NCBI RefSeq assembly: GCF_021021555.1
Contig: NZ_JAINWA010000001.1
Span: 434,001 to 498,000 of the forward strand
Direction: 5' to 3'
DNA from: Teretinema zuelzerae
GTDB taxonomy: Bacteria > Spirochaetota > Spirochaetia > Treponematales > Treponemataceae
DNA length: 64,000 nt
The position numbers and the translations under genes are program-made. Shown one piece after another: positions 51,701-58,577 of this stretch. Every line of letters starts with the position of its first letter. The first letter of the stretch is position 1. Below the pieces are notes generated by a model, which was not told the origin of the DNA, searched no databases, and saw nothing but the letters and a program-made list of their open reading frames with translations.

Positions 51701-54033
51701 ATACCCAATTATGTACAGCGGTTAAGGAGCACATGAAAGACGGGTGCTTCATGGATTTCTATATTGCAGGGGCAACGTCAGAAGATTTTGACCTGTATCA
51801 TTACAGAAGCTCTTTTTTCTCATTTCCATTTATGACGAAATCGGAGATGAAAGAGCGAACGACGACTGAAGCAACATTCGCTCTTGAAGAGCAGAATGTC
51901 ATCATAGATACAACGGATATGTCTGTGGCATCGAATGAACAGGAAGAACATGGAGGCCATGAACATGCTGAGAAACTCTTCCAAACGGACATTTCCCCAG
52001 GGCTTTCGACGGCGATTGCGAATATCTCAAAAGCGGATATTGGGAAACCGAATGAACGTATTGTAATCACCGAACAAACACCTTTTGTTTTTACGAAACT
52101 GGGACTTCCAAACAAGAGCATTGAGATGTACCAGGATAAAATTGCACGGAGTATAATGCTGCCCGTAACCGAACGACATGGGCATAATAACAGTATTACA
52201 AAAGAAAACGTATTAGAAGTATTTTCTCAGATTGCTAATCCACGGGCAATATTCCGATCCAAAGATTCGATATCGTTAATCGCCGTATATGATCTGTTAG
52301 ATGTGAAAAACGAACCTATTATGATCTCACTAAAAAATGAAAACAGAACGATAGAGGCGAACCTTGTTACCTCTGTTTACGGAAAACCTACACGGGATAT
52401 AGAATTTTGGATTGAAGGGGGACAACTTCTGTATGTCAATGACATGGAAAAAGAAAAAGCATTCATGCTGCCTTCGCGTCAATTGCGTATGAGCAACATA
52501 AATGCTTCTATCGATTTAAATATACTTTGCAAATCGGTGATTGTCAACAGTGGTTTTGTACAGGAATCAAAACAAGAATATACAAGAGGAAATGGAGGAA
52601 GAACGATGGAAGATAACAGAAAAGAAGCAAATTCATTGGAATCTTTTGTGTTAAGTAATGAGCAGGACAGAAAGCGTTTTTATGCAAGCATCGGTATTGA
52701 CCCTGCTGAACCCTTGTTTCCCGATGGGAAATCATTACAAGACATTACTTCGGTTGTGGCGGGGCCGCAAGAATATGATGAATCTGGCTTTATCACCAGA
52801 AAAGAATATGTGCTATCAGCAGATGATGTGTTATATGCAGCATTTGTTTCTGATAAAGACCATGAACAGGGTACGCCACTTTCGTCTATACACGGACTTG
52901 ACAGTTTTCTAGTCAAAAAGAACTTCAATCTCGATGGTATAGAACAAGGAAATTACTTATTCAATAAAGCACTCGCAGAAAGAGAGAGATTTCTCGAAAC
53001 ACAGGAAGACCTGAGAAACCATCAACAGTCTGAAGCCAAAGAAGCAATAGAAGAACCTAAAAAGTCGTATATTCAGCTACACACAGAACGGATTCTTGAT
53101 TCTCTTAAGTCAAGTTCCGCCCCGTTCCTTGGTCAACCGGCTAAGAATGCTTCCATTACACTTGTACCACAAGCAATCCGTTCTGCAGAAACAGGAAGAG
53201 CGTTTCGTGGAATGAATCAAATCATTGCGCAAATTATGACACAGGAAGCAGGTGGAAAAGACTACGAGCTTATTACCTACGAACAGGCAAAACGGCATGG
53301 GGCAGGTATTAAGAAAGGTTCTGTAGGGATAAATCTTACTACATTTGATGCTGCAACCAAACATCAGAATGTCTATCGCTATTATCCTAAATCCTCTGTA
53401 TATAATCAGGAAAAACTTCCAAAATTACCAGAACAGAACAAGAATCCTGAAATTATAGTCGAGTGTAATGATACAACACCAGATAAATATCTTGGTAAGT
53501 ATCTAGCGGCAACATCTCTCGGCGCTCGATTCGAAACTACGAAAGATACGATGGAGGCATTTCAGAAAAACCTTGAGGAAGATCTCAAGCGATCTTACGA
53601 TGAGAAGTGTTATACCAGAATTTTCGAGCTTGGGAATAAAGCGAGCGTGATTTGTCAAAATACCATGAGTGAAATTGGACAACAAGCACGTGACGCAGAA
53701 AAAATCAGGCAAAAGGTGAGTGAAAGCAGATCTAGATATGAGCCATATAACCCGGTTACAGGGGAGAAGTTTGTTGGTTTGGCCGCAAAAAAAGCTCAGC
53801 ATGTTATGGGGATGAGCAATTCTCATGATCCACGATTCTTAGAGCTTTCCGATATATTGAAGGCCGGATTAAAACTAAAAGAGGCTGTAAAAGAGCCCTT
53901 GGTTATCTCTGATAATGGTAAGTCACGATTCTTCTATAATGCAAAAGATGTTGAAGGGGTACCACCTATCAAGATTAAGACAATCAGTCTGAATCAACAA
54001 CGAAGTAAAACTGATGCGGAGCTGCAATTATGA
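48796..54033 (+). CDS. Large polyvalent protein with zincin, RadC/JAB and ArdC-like domains
   Basis: 1745 residues. A zincin centred on residue ~350 has AIHEYAHFMDH (HExxH) and a distant ECFARAIEEY (third ligand). A coiled-coil block spans ~500-640. A RadC/JAB-type domain has FIHNHPSGNVSPSLQDE (near residue 809) and LGHIILDHDSFG. An ArdC-N-like domain lies at ~1425-1530 (NASITLVPQAI, GRAFRGMNQIIAQI). Fused domains in one long chain mark polyvalent proteins of phages and conjugative elements, which enter or act early in the new host. GGAG site upstream of ATG. It lies inside the interrupting element. Confidence 0.85.
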   Translation: MSDSDFREATRDTYTFTPSVGADGFIDYTGVEPDKVYLANRKTILEEEYPSYLPPVHIRRNTNYDIPAYKVRDNVYLLRESDELRRDENGKLQNPRIYKVSLDVYAALVNYHLEFDRAAFLAVAKQNEESRVKALKEGINEYPAIREKDIPIIPGRFDVRSISNTYTHRYPHIEHKPSRVSLKSTKSGRMGVEAFYFIQDMNNAYGGTLNRGGIFRMHRECLDDVNQKILDMELQKADWESTWTKGRETSYGDTNLDDSLLQTYGIRVKRQNGENIYKKEIEELKIALDRVHSVFGNISDVSQAWGLKVSHAGNTKMHASKYIGLFTPYYRAIGISFAGGEAEASLTAIHEYAHFMDHLSGKELNAWHASDIPGTLENQIAVEFRGQMIDVKGAYWSRTCECFARAIEEYAQITHIRDQEVVDNFSLDSINKINAKIAKPGSVKYLPFKENIEPLVTRLLEQYRERYTSKQQEVSKSGLVLENTTSKAIPAIPQETTIEELEKEVYNLAVEKNRLDTEARSITEKINEERRILFEQELKRISTEIGAIDRKLLLQSESGGAEELARNLEGQKKELTERYNAVRYEFTPESEKLSAYREKDSQLNSRLQDIEKEGMRLTLKLMELEKKEETRKKDKREHSLLTGTFTQLELFEKAAEYSAQKREEGGSVTEIIEGDPTVTREHIREAKAAQRKYTKGILKGTKSGLWTALRDFKKHGVFDIQGAQVATGQDGKITREGWEQLHQALHIYRDKRFETFRVLFVTPDGVITDQLAISSHLPTRVALTSLNGELGDYVRDYAVRTNTKIVFIHNHPSGNVSPSLQDETMTKDLEAILVGADGRPLLLGHIILDHDSFGLYQANTWETMRSVTQGHDPLLKTRLPEFTQERINNPVVLRDIAEEINESDRWNSTDWVPVAFTGADARISGIRYYSKEWFETVSSNDMARQFQSVSVQTGAIWAFPIISDELAQDTQLCTAVKEHMKDGCFMDFYIAGATSEDFDLYHYRSSFFSFPFMTKSEMKERTTTEATFALEEQNVIIDTTDMSVASNEQEEHGGHEHAEKLFQTDISPGLSTAIANISKADIGKPNERIVITEQTPFVFTKLGLPNKSIEMYQDKIARSIMLPVTERHGHNNSITKENVLEVFSQIANPRAIFRSKDSISLIAVYDLLDVKNEPIMISLKNENRTIEANLVTSVYGKPTRDIEFWIEGGQLLYVNDMEKEKAFMLPSRQLRMSNINASIDLNILCKSVIVNSGFVQESKQEYTRGNGGRTMEDNRKEANSLESFVLSNEQDRKRFYASIGIDPAEPLFPDGKSLQDITSVVAGPQEYDESGFITRKEYVLSADDVLYAAFVSDKDHEQGTPLSSIHGLDSFLVKKNFNLDGIEQGNYLFNKALAERERFLETQEDLRNHQQSEAKEAIEEPKKSYIQLHTERILDSLKSSSAPFLGQPAKNASITLVPQAIRSAETGRAFRGMNQIIAQIMTQEAGGKDYELITYEQAKRHGAGIKKGSVGINLTTFDAATKHQNVYRYYPKSSVYNQEKLPKLPEQNKNPEIIVECNDTTPDKYLGKYLAATSLGARFETTKDTMEAFQKNLEEDLKRSYDEKCYTRIFELGNKASVICQNTMSEIGQQARDAEKIRQKVSESRSRYEPYNPVTGEKFVGLAAKKAQHVMGMSNSHDPRFLELSDILKAGLKLKEAVKEPLVISDNGKSRFFYNAKDVEGVPPIKIKTISLNQQRSKTDAELQL

Positions 54034-54521
54034 GAAACGGACTTCTTATACTATTACTCATATGTCTTTCACTCTTAATCATTGGGTGTAAGAAATTTCA
54101 AAGTCGCTCTTCACAAGAAAATCCGTATGTTGGAACATGGATGAGCACATATGTATATAAATCTGGATATACAAACTCATATTTTATGCCAGTCGCAATT
54201 AAACTTGTAGAGCACGTGATGACTGTAAACGAGGACGAAACCTTTGAACAAAGTGTTAATCTACAATATGTCGATGATACAGTCTCCATATCTTCATATT
54301 CTGGTACATACACATTTTCAGATACTGAAATTACTCTTCATATGACAAGAGGATTCTCAGATAATGAGATTATTCTAGAAGACAGACTGCCTGGTAATGA
54401 ATCATATCTAAGGCAGAAAAATAGCATAACAGCAAAGGAGGTGTACTTCTCAGAATCACCAGAAAGAGATGAGTATAATCAGTTAAAATATCCAATTCTT
54501 CTTACTTATACTAAAAAATAG
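54030..54521 (+). CDS. Lipoprotein, 163 aa
   Basis: Signal with lipobox LIIGC (ICLSLLIIGCKKF). The mature part is a small beta-barrel-like domain (NPYVGTWMSTYV, GTYTFSDTEITL) of lipocalin-like appearance. It overlaps the polyvalent gene by 4 nt (ATGA), so it is co-expressed with it. An entry-exclusion-like role is a speculation from context. Confidence 0.8.
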   Translation: MRNGLLILLLICLSLLIIGCKKFQSRSSQENPYVGTWMSTYVYKSGYTNSYFMPVAIKLVEHVMTVNEDETFEQSVNLQYVDDTVSISSYSGTYTFSDTEITLHMTRGFSDNEIILEDRLPGNESYLRQKNSITAKEVYFSESPERDEYNQLKYPILLTYTKK

Positions 54522-54580
54522 CGTATAAACATCAAATTGGTGAATCTTAGAGCCCCCAACTTTAATTTTGGTACTATCAT

Positions 54581-54614
54581 AAGAAAGGCCAGTTCAGAGG
54601 GACTGGCCTTTCTT
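54581..54614 (+). terminator. Strong hairpin terminator
   Basis: 13-bp perfect stem AAGAAAGGCCAGT/ACTGGCCTTTCTT, 60 nt after the lipoprotein stop; the arms themselves supply A- and T-rich ends, so it can act in both directions. Confidence 0.75.
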
Positions 54615-55384
54615 GTTGATAACACTTACGAACCACCGGAATATCACTCAAATACCTATTACAGAAGTAAGAATTACAATAATACCCACAATGTGTCAAA
54701 ATACGATACCCTTGTTGTTCATGTAATAGAATTCGCTCAATCAACAAGGATGAAAACATTCTGGTTTTTCAAAAGCAGTGTTTAATTAAACCCTACTTTT
54801 CTTATAGGAAGTAAGAATTTTAAAAAAGTACACTTGTTAACTAGGTCATACTCTGATTAGTTGAACAAATAAAGACCGTATCTTCTGAATATCAGTAAAA
54901 AGACTAATAAGATATTAGAAATATTCAAAATAGTGCAAATTCAAAGATCAAAATGTAAGAACATAGGTATAAGTCAACACAAAGAATGACCTATAAAAAA
55001 ATTAGTGTCATTTTTTTATATCATGTTATACTGGTCAGTAGAAAAACCTTTGAAATATATGAATTCATCAAGAAAAATTATCTAAGGATATTATATGGTA
55101 TAACTATTTATTAACTACTGATATATTGTGGTTCTTTACTAGTTCTTTTTACATATTAATGAAAACCATATTAACGTCCTAAAACAAGATAATATTGATT
55201 CTTGTCACGTACACAAGAAGTTTCTATATCGACAAGTAACTGTGAATCTATCACTCCTGACAAGCTACATACGAGAATTGATAGATTCGTAGTTTCTATC
55301 AATCTTGTTATATAAATTTATATTTATCATATTATCTTGTTGTTTTACATAAATGCATAATTTATAGCGAACAGCCAAACAGAT
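54615..55384. other. AT-rich stretch without a convincing gene
   Basis: About 770 bp of very AT-rich DNA with no gene I can support. Weak dyads (TATCA/TGATA near 55250-55310) are present, but nothing clear. It is the right end of the interrupting element, next to the cassette core site at 55385. Confidence 0.5.
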
Positions 55385-55391
55385 GTTAGAT
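55385..55391 (+). other. Lone cassette core site GTTAGAT
   Basis: GTTAGAT marks the left boundary of the RiPP cassette. It is followed by the leader hairpin with CGCCTTCGGCG; the outer arm upstream (CAAACAGATGTTAG) resembles the end of an attC but the rest is absent. Confidence 0.7.
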
Positions 55392-55466
55392 TCACGCCTT
55401 CGGCGGGCGAAGAAATAGAAATTAATGTTTTTTAACATTAAATACTCAATTAAAGGAGGTGAAAAA

Positions 55467-55583
55467 ATGGCATATCAGAAACCTGTTATTGTTGCACAGA
55501 GCACTGTGCAAATGGCCGAGTGTAGACCTAACTCTAAGCCGGCCGGACGACCTTGCAATCCGCCTGGACCTGGCGGTCGTTAA
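55467..55583 (+). CDS. RiPP precursor peptide, 38 aa
   Basis: Strong AAAGGAGG site 8 nt before the ATG. The leader begins MAYQKPVIVAQ; the rest is a core with two Cys 10 residues apart (Cys19, Cys29), rich in Pro, Gly, Arg, and ending NPPGPGGR. The next gene is a radical SAM/SPASM maturase, 63 nt downstream. This is the classic small precursor plus maturase layout of a RiPP cluster. The cores may be crosslinked by thioether or C-C bonds at the Cys; which one cannot be told. Too short to be found by length-based gene calls. Confidence 0.85.
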   Translation: MAYQKPVIVAQSTVQMAECRPNSKPAGRPCNPPGPGGR

Positions 55584-55590
55584 AATTGGT

Positions 55591-55626
55591 AATAGTGATG
55601 ATGCAAGCAGTTGCATCATCACTATT
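55591..55626 (+). promoter_or_regulatory. Perfect 16-bp hairpin between precursor and maturase
   Basis: Arms 55591-55606 and 55611-55626 (AATAGTGATGATGCAA with its exact complement), loop GCAG. There is no long T-run, so partial termination or mRNA protection is likely. Such hairpins raise the precursor-to-enzyme ratio in many RiPP operons. Confidence 0.75.
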
Positions 55627-55646
55627 CTATTCGGGAGGACAGTGTA

Positions 55647-57113
55647 ATGTACTATCAAATAAAATCTAATATAATGTTCAGAAATTATGATAAATTCGGT
55701 TATATAACCGATAACAGAAATTATTGTTATAAAAAGAAATCTGGTAATAATTTTGTTGTCGGTGATAAAATTCTTTCAGAATCAGGAGCTTTATTTGTTA
55801 GCGTCTTGTCATTGCAGCCAAAAGAGATGTCAGAATTGGTAACCCAAATAATGAAATGTATAGCTGATGTTGAATATGATGTGATAAATAAAGATGCAAA
55901 AGAGTTTTACAGTTTACTTGAAGGTGAGGGCTTTATAGTCTCAGGTGAAACATTTGATGAGTGCAAAAAAAATAATACTAATGCGTTTAAAACAGTAATT
56001 TCAGAAAAAAATAAAACCAGTATAGATTGTATAAACAATAATATTCAGTTAGATACACAAGACTTTTTTAATAAATATTATGGTAGTAGTCCATTATTGA
56101 GAAGTATTCATATAGAGATAACTAGTGTATGTAATGAAAGGTGTATACACTGTTATATCCCAAATGAATTCAAAAATCATCATATGGATTTAGCTTTGTT
56201 TAATAGGATAGTTGAAGAAAGTACAGAAATGAAGGTGTTAAATTTTACTTTAACAGGTGGCGAGCCTATGCTTCACCCCAATTTCCTAGAAATTATCAGT
56301 ACCTGTAAAAAAAGAAATATATCAATGAATATATTATCTAATTTAACAGTTCTTAGTGAGGAAATATTGGATGAAATAAAGTCAAATCCTCTCATAAGTA
56401 TTCAAGCTTCATTATATTCAATTGATCCAGACGTTCATGATGAAATAACAACAGTAAAAGGGAGTTGCAGTTTAACTAAAAATGCAATTAAAAAGCTTGT
56501 TGATAATAATGTAAATATTCAAATAAGTTGTCCAATTCTTAAGCAAAATGTTCACTGCTATTTAGATGTAATAAATTGGGCGAGAGAAATGAATATTAAT
56601 GTTTCTAGCGACCATAATTTGCTTGGAAAATATGATTCGAATACAGATAATTTAGATTGTCGTCTTGATTATGAAGATATCCGTAATATTCAAAAAAATA
56701 TCAGTTATACTGATAGAAGTGATTTAGAAAAAGATATTGAGGAGAAGAAAGCGTTGTCTATGGATGATGCAATTTGTAGCGTTTGTCGCTATTCTTTCTG
56801 TGTTTCAGAAAAAGGAACTGTGTATCCTTGTGCCGGTTGGCAAAATTGTGTCATAGGTGATTTAAATAAATCAACATTAAGTCAAATTTGGTATGAATCT
56901 AAGGAAATAAGTTATCTGAGGAATTTGAAGATTAAGGATTTTAAAAAATGTTTAGGTTGTGAGGATAGAATTTATTGCTCTATTTGCATGGCACGAAATG
57001 CAAATGAGAACAAATCGCATGATCCAATGCAAGTCAGTAAATACCATTGTGATTTAGCGCGTTTAAAAAAAGAAATGTTAATGGAAAATAATCTAACAAC
57101 TGCTTCAACCTGA
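55647..57113 (+). CDS. Radical SAM/SPASM RiPP maturase
   Basis: 488 residues. An N-terminal PqqD-like leader-recognition domain (about residues 1-100) comes first. The radical SAM cluster is CNERCIHCY (CxxxCxxC), with the second motif TGGEPMLHP. The SPASM region has CSVCRYSFCVSEKG, YPCAGWQNC and CLGCEDRIYCSIC, giving two auxiliary [4Fe-4S] clusters. It should modify the small peptide upstream. GGGAGGA site before ATG 55647. Its last seven codons and TGA stop lie within attC4, so the C-terminus is written by the attC. No transporter or protease gene is in the cassette. Confidence 0.92.
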   Translation: MYYQIKSNIMFRNYDKFGYITDNRNYCYKKKSGNNFVVGDKILSESGALFVSVLSLQPKEMSELVTQIMKCIADVEYDVINKDAKEFYSLLEGEGFIVSGETFDECKKNNTNAFKTVISEKNKTSIDCINNNIQLDTQDFFNKYYGSSPLLRSIHIEITSVCNERCIHCYIPNEFKNHHMDLALFNRIVEESTEMKVLNFTLTGGEPMLHPNFLEIISTCKKRNISMNILSNLTVLSEEILDEIKSNPLISIQASLYSIDPDVHDEITTVKGSCSLTKNAIKKLVDNNVNIQISCPILKQNVHCYLDVINWAREMNINVSSDHNLLGKYDSNTDNLDCRLDYEDIRNIQKNISYTDRSDLEKDIEEKKALSMDDAICSVCRYSFCVSEKGTVYPCAGWQNCVIGDLNKSTLSQIWYESKEISYLRNLKIKDFKKCLGCEDRIYCSICMARNANENKSHDPMQVSKYHCDLARLKKEMLMENNLTTAST

Positions 57114-57208
57114 TAATTCCTTTTGTCATGCTTTTTGCAGTCGCTACGCTCGGTAAAAAGCACGCCAATCCCTTCGGGCCGGAATTACAGGTTAAGCAAA
57201 TGTTAGTT
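57091..57208 (+). other. attC site 4
   Basis: ATCTAAC start, GTTAGTT end, nearly identical in its outer arms to attC1 (AACCTGATAATTCC...GGAATTACAGGTT). Inner stem CTTTTTGC/GTAAAAAG and TCGCTACGCTC tip. It contains the end of the maturase reading frame. Confidence 0.88.
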
Positions 57209-57238
57209 GGACGCCTTCGGCGCGCGAGGAGGAAATAG

Positions 57239-57706
57239 TTGATTAGTCAAAATGAAGCAAATTATCAATTAAATATTGATAAGCAGAGGGTTGATGAAAA
57301 CATTGTGCAATTTCCACTTAAGGGATCAAAAGTATCAGTAAAAATAGAATCTTTTGATAAGAAATTGTATTTCAATTTAGATGTTAATAATACCCCAAGT
57401 ACTAATTCAAAAATTACCTATCAAACAAGAAATTTAGAATCCGTCATTCTTGTTCGTCTTGATATTAATAGTGCACATCGTAATCCAATAGTTGATAATC
57501 CACCTCTTCCACAATTTTTACCGTATAACGGGATGTTAATTAAAGGAACACACATTCACTTTTATGTAGAAAACTTTTTTGATAGTTGGGCTATACCGAT
57601 AGAAGATATGCGGTTTAGTAATGGTGATTATGAATTATTGAATTATTTTTATAAAATAAGTTCAATAATAAAACCTCCAATATTTGAATATGGATTTGCA
57701 ATATGA
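57239..57706 (+). CDS. Cassette gene: hypothetical protein, 155 aa
   Basis: No named family recognised with confidence; beta-rich (YQTRNLESVILVRLDINSAH, GTHIHFYVENFF) and reminiscent of small partner proteins of DUF1828/1829 genes. Start is TTG 57239 with GAGGAGG upstream. It overlaps the next gene by 4 nt, so the two form a translationally coupled pair in one cassette. Confidence 0.7.
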   Translation: MISQNEANYQLNIDKQRVDENIVQFPLKGSKVSVKIESFDKKLYFNLDVNNTPSTNSKITYQTRNLESVILVRLDINSAHRNPIVDNPPLPQFLPYNGMLIKGTHIHFYVENFFDSWAIPIEDMRFSNGDYELLNYFYKISSIIKPPIFEYGFAI

Positions 57707-58440
57707 TTAATAATCTTTTAGATAATTATCAAATATGGTTAAAAGATAACTTTATTGTTAATGACAATGAAATTATCACACCGTTTACAGATTCTCATAA
57801 TGATTTGATTCATTTTAGAATTGATACGAGCGCAGATACAATGGTGATTACTGATGACGGTTATACTGTGAGTAATTTAAATATTTCTGGCTTTAATTTT
57901 ACTGAATCACGTCAGTATTTATTTGAATCAATTTTAAAAATAAATGGGTTGTTTGTAGATGATCATGATGCTCTTAAAATGATTTTACGGAATGAAAGTG
58001 TTGGAATTCAAATGCATAATTACATTAATGCATTAAAAGAAATTGGTAATCTCTTAGTTCTTTCGCAACAGAACATTCGAAATTATTTTAGAGAAGATGT
58101 TGAACATTTTTTTCAAGAAAAAAACATACCGTTCTCTAAGAATGTGAGGCGAAAGGGGAAAAGTGGTTTAGATCATTATTTTGATTTTCAACTAGATAAA
58201 ACTCCAATGAAACCTGAAAGAATAATCAGAGTTATTGGCTCAACAGATACAAAAAGCGTTCAATCACTACTTTTTAGTTGGAATGATATTAATATCAGAA
58301 ATGATTTACAGTTAGTTACTTTCATAAATGATAAACTTAGACCTTTAAGCGATAAAATGGAAAAAGCGTTCAATCAATATAATGTTATTCCCGTTGAATG
58401 GAAAAAACGAGAATTGGCGCTAAATATTTTATCGGCTTAA
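57703..58440 (+). CDS. Cassette gene: DUF1828/DUF1829-type protein
   Basis: 245 residues. The N-terminal half shows MVITDDGYTVSNLNISGF, the signature-like strand-turn of DUF1828; the C-terminal half (HYFDFQLDKTPMKPERIIRV) fits DUF1829. The pair with the preceding small protein resembles toxin-antitoxin-like or anti-phage units seen in phages and integrons. I can only name the domains by resemblance. The function is unknown. Confidence 0.65.
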   Translation: MINNLLDNYQIWLKDNFIVNDNEIITPFTDSHNDLIHFRIDTSADTMVITDDGYTVSNLNISGFNFTESRQYLFESILKINGLFVDDHDALKMILRNESVGIQMHNYINALKEIGNLLVLSQQNIRNYFREDVEHFFQEKNIPFSKNVRRKGKSGLDHYFDFQLDKTPMKPERIIRVIGSTDTKSVQSLLFSWNDINIRNDLQLVTFINDKLRPLSDKMEKAFNQYNVIPVEWKKRELALNILSA

Positions 58441-58448
58441 AAAAAATC

Positions 58449-58557
58449 AACTAACAACTGCTTCAACCTGACTTATTTGCTTGTCACGGATTTTTGCACT
58501 TCGCTACGCTCGGCAAAAACCGCGCCAAGCAAAACGCAGGTTAAGCAAATGTTAGAT
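58449..58557 (+). other. attC site 5
   Basis: AACTAAC start, GTTAGAT end, the same outer arms CTAACAACTGCTTCAACCTG and CAGGTTAAGCAAATGTTAG, but shorter inner stem (CTTATTTGCTTG) and TTCGCTACGCTC tip. It separates the DUF1828/1829 cassette from the GHKL cassette. Confidence 0.87.
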
Positions 58558-58577
58558 AGATAAGAAATGAGGAAAAT

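Noticed and set aside
54537-54785. An 82-codon open frame downstream of the lipoprotein gene
   Set aside because: It starts with no ribosome binding site and runs straight through a strong 13-bp terminator hairpin; the composition is not gene-like.
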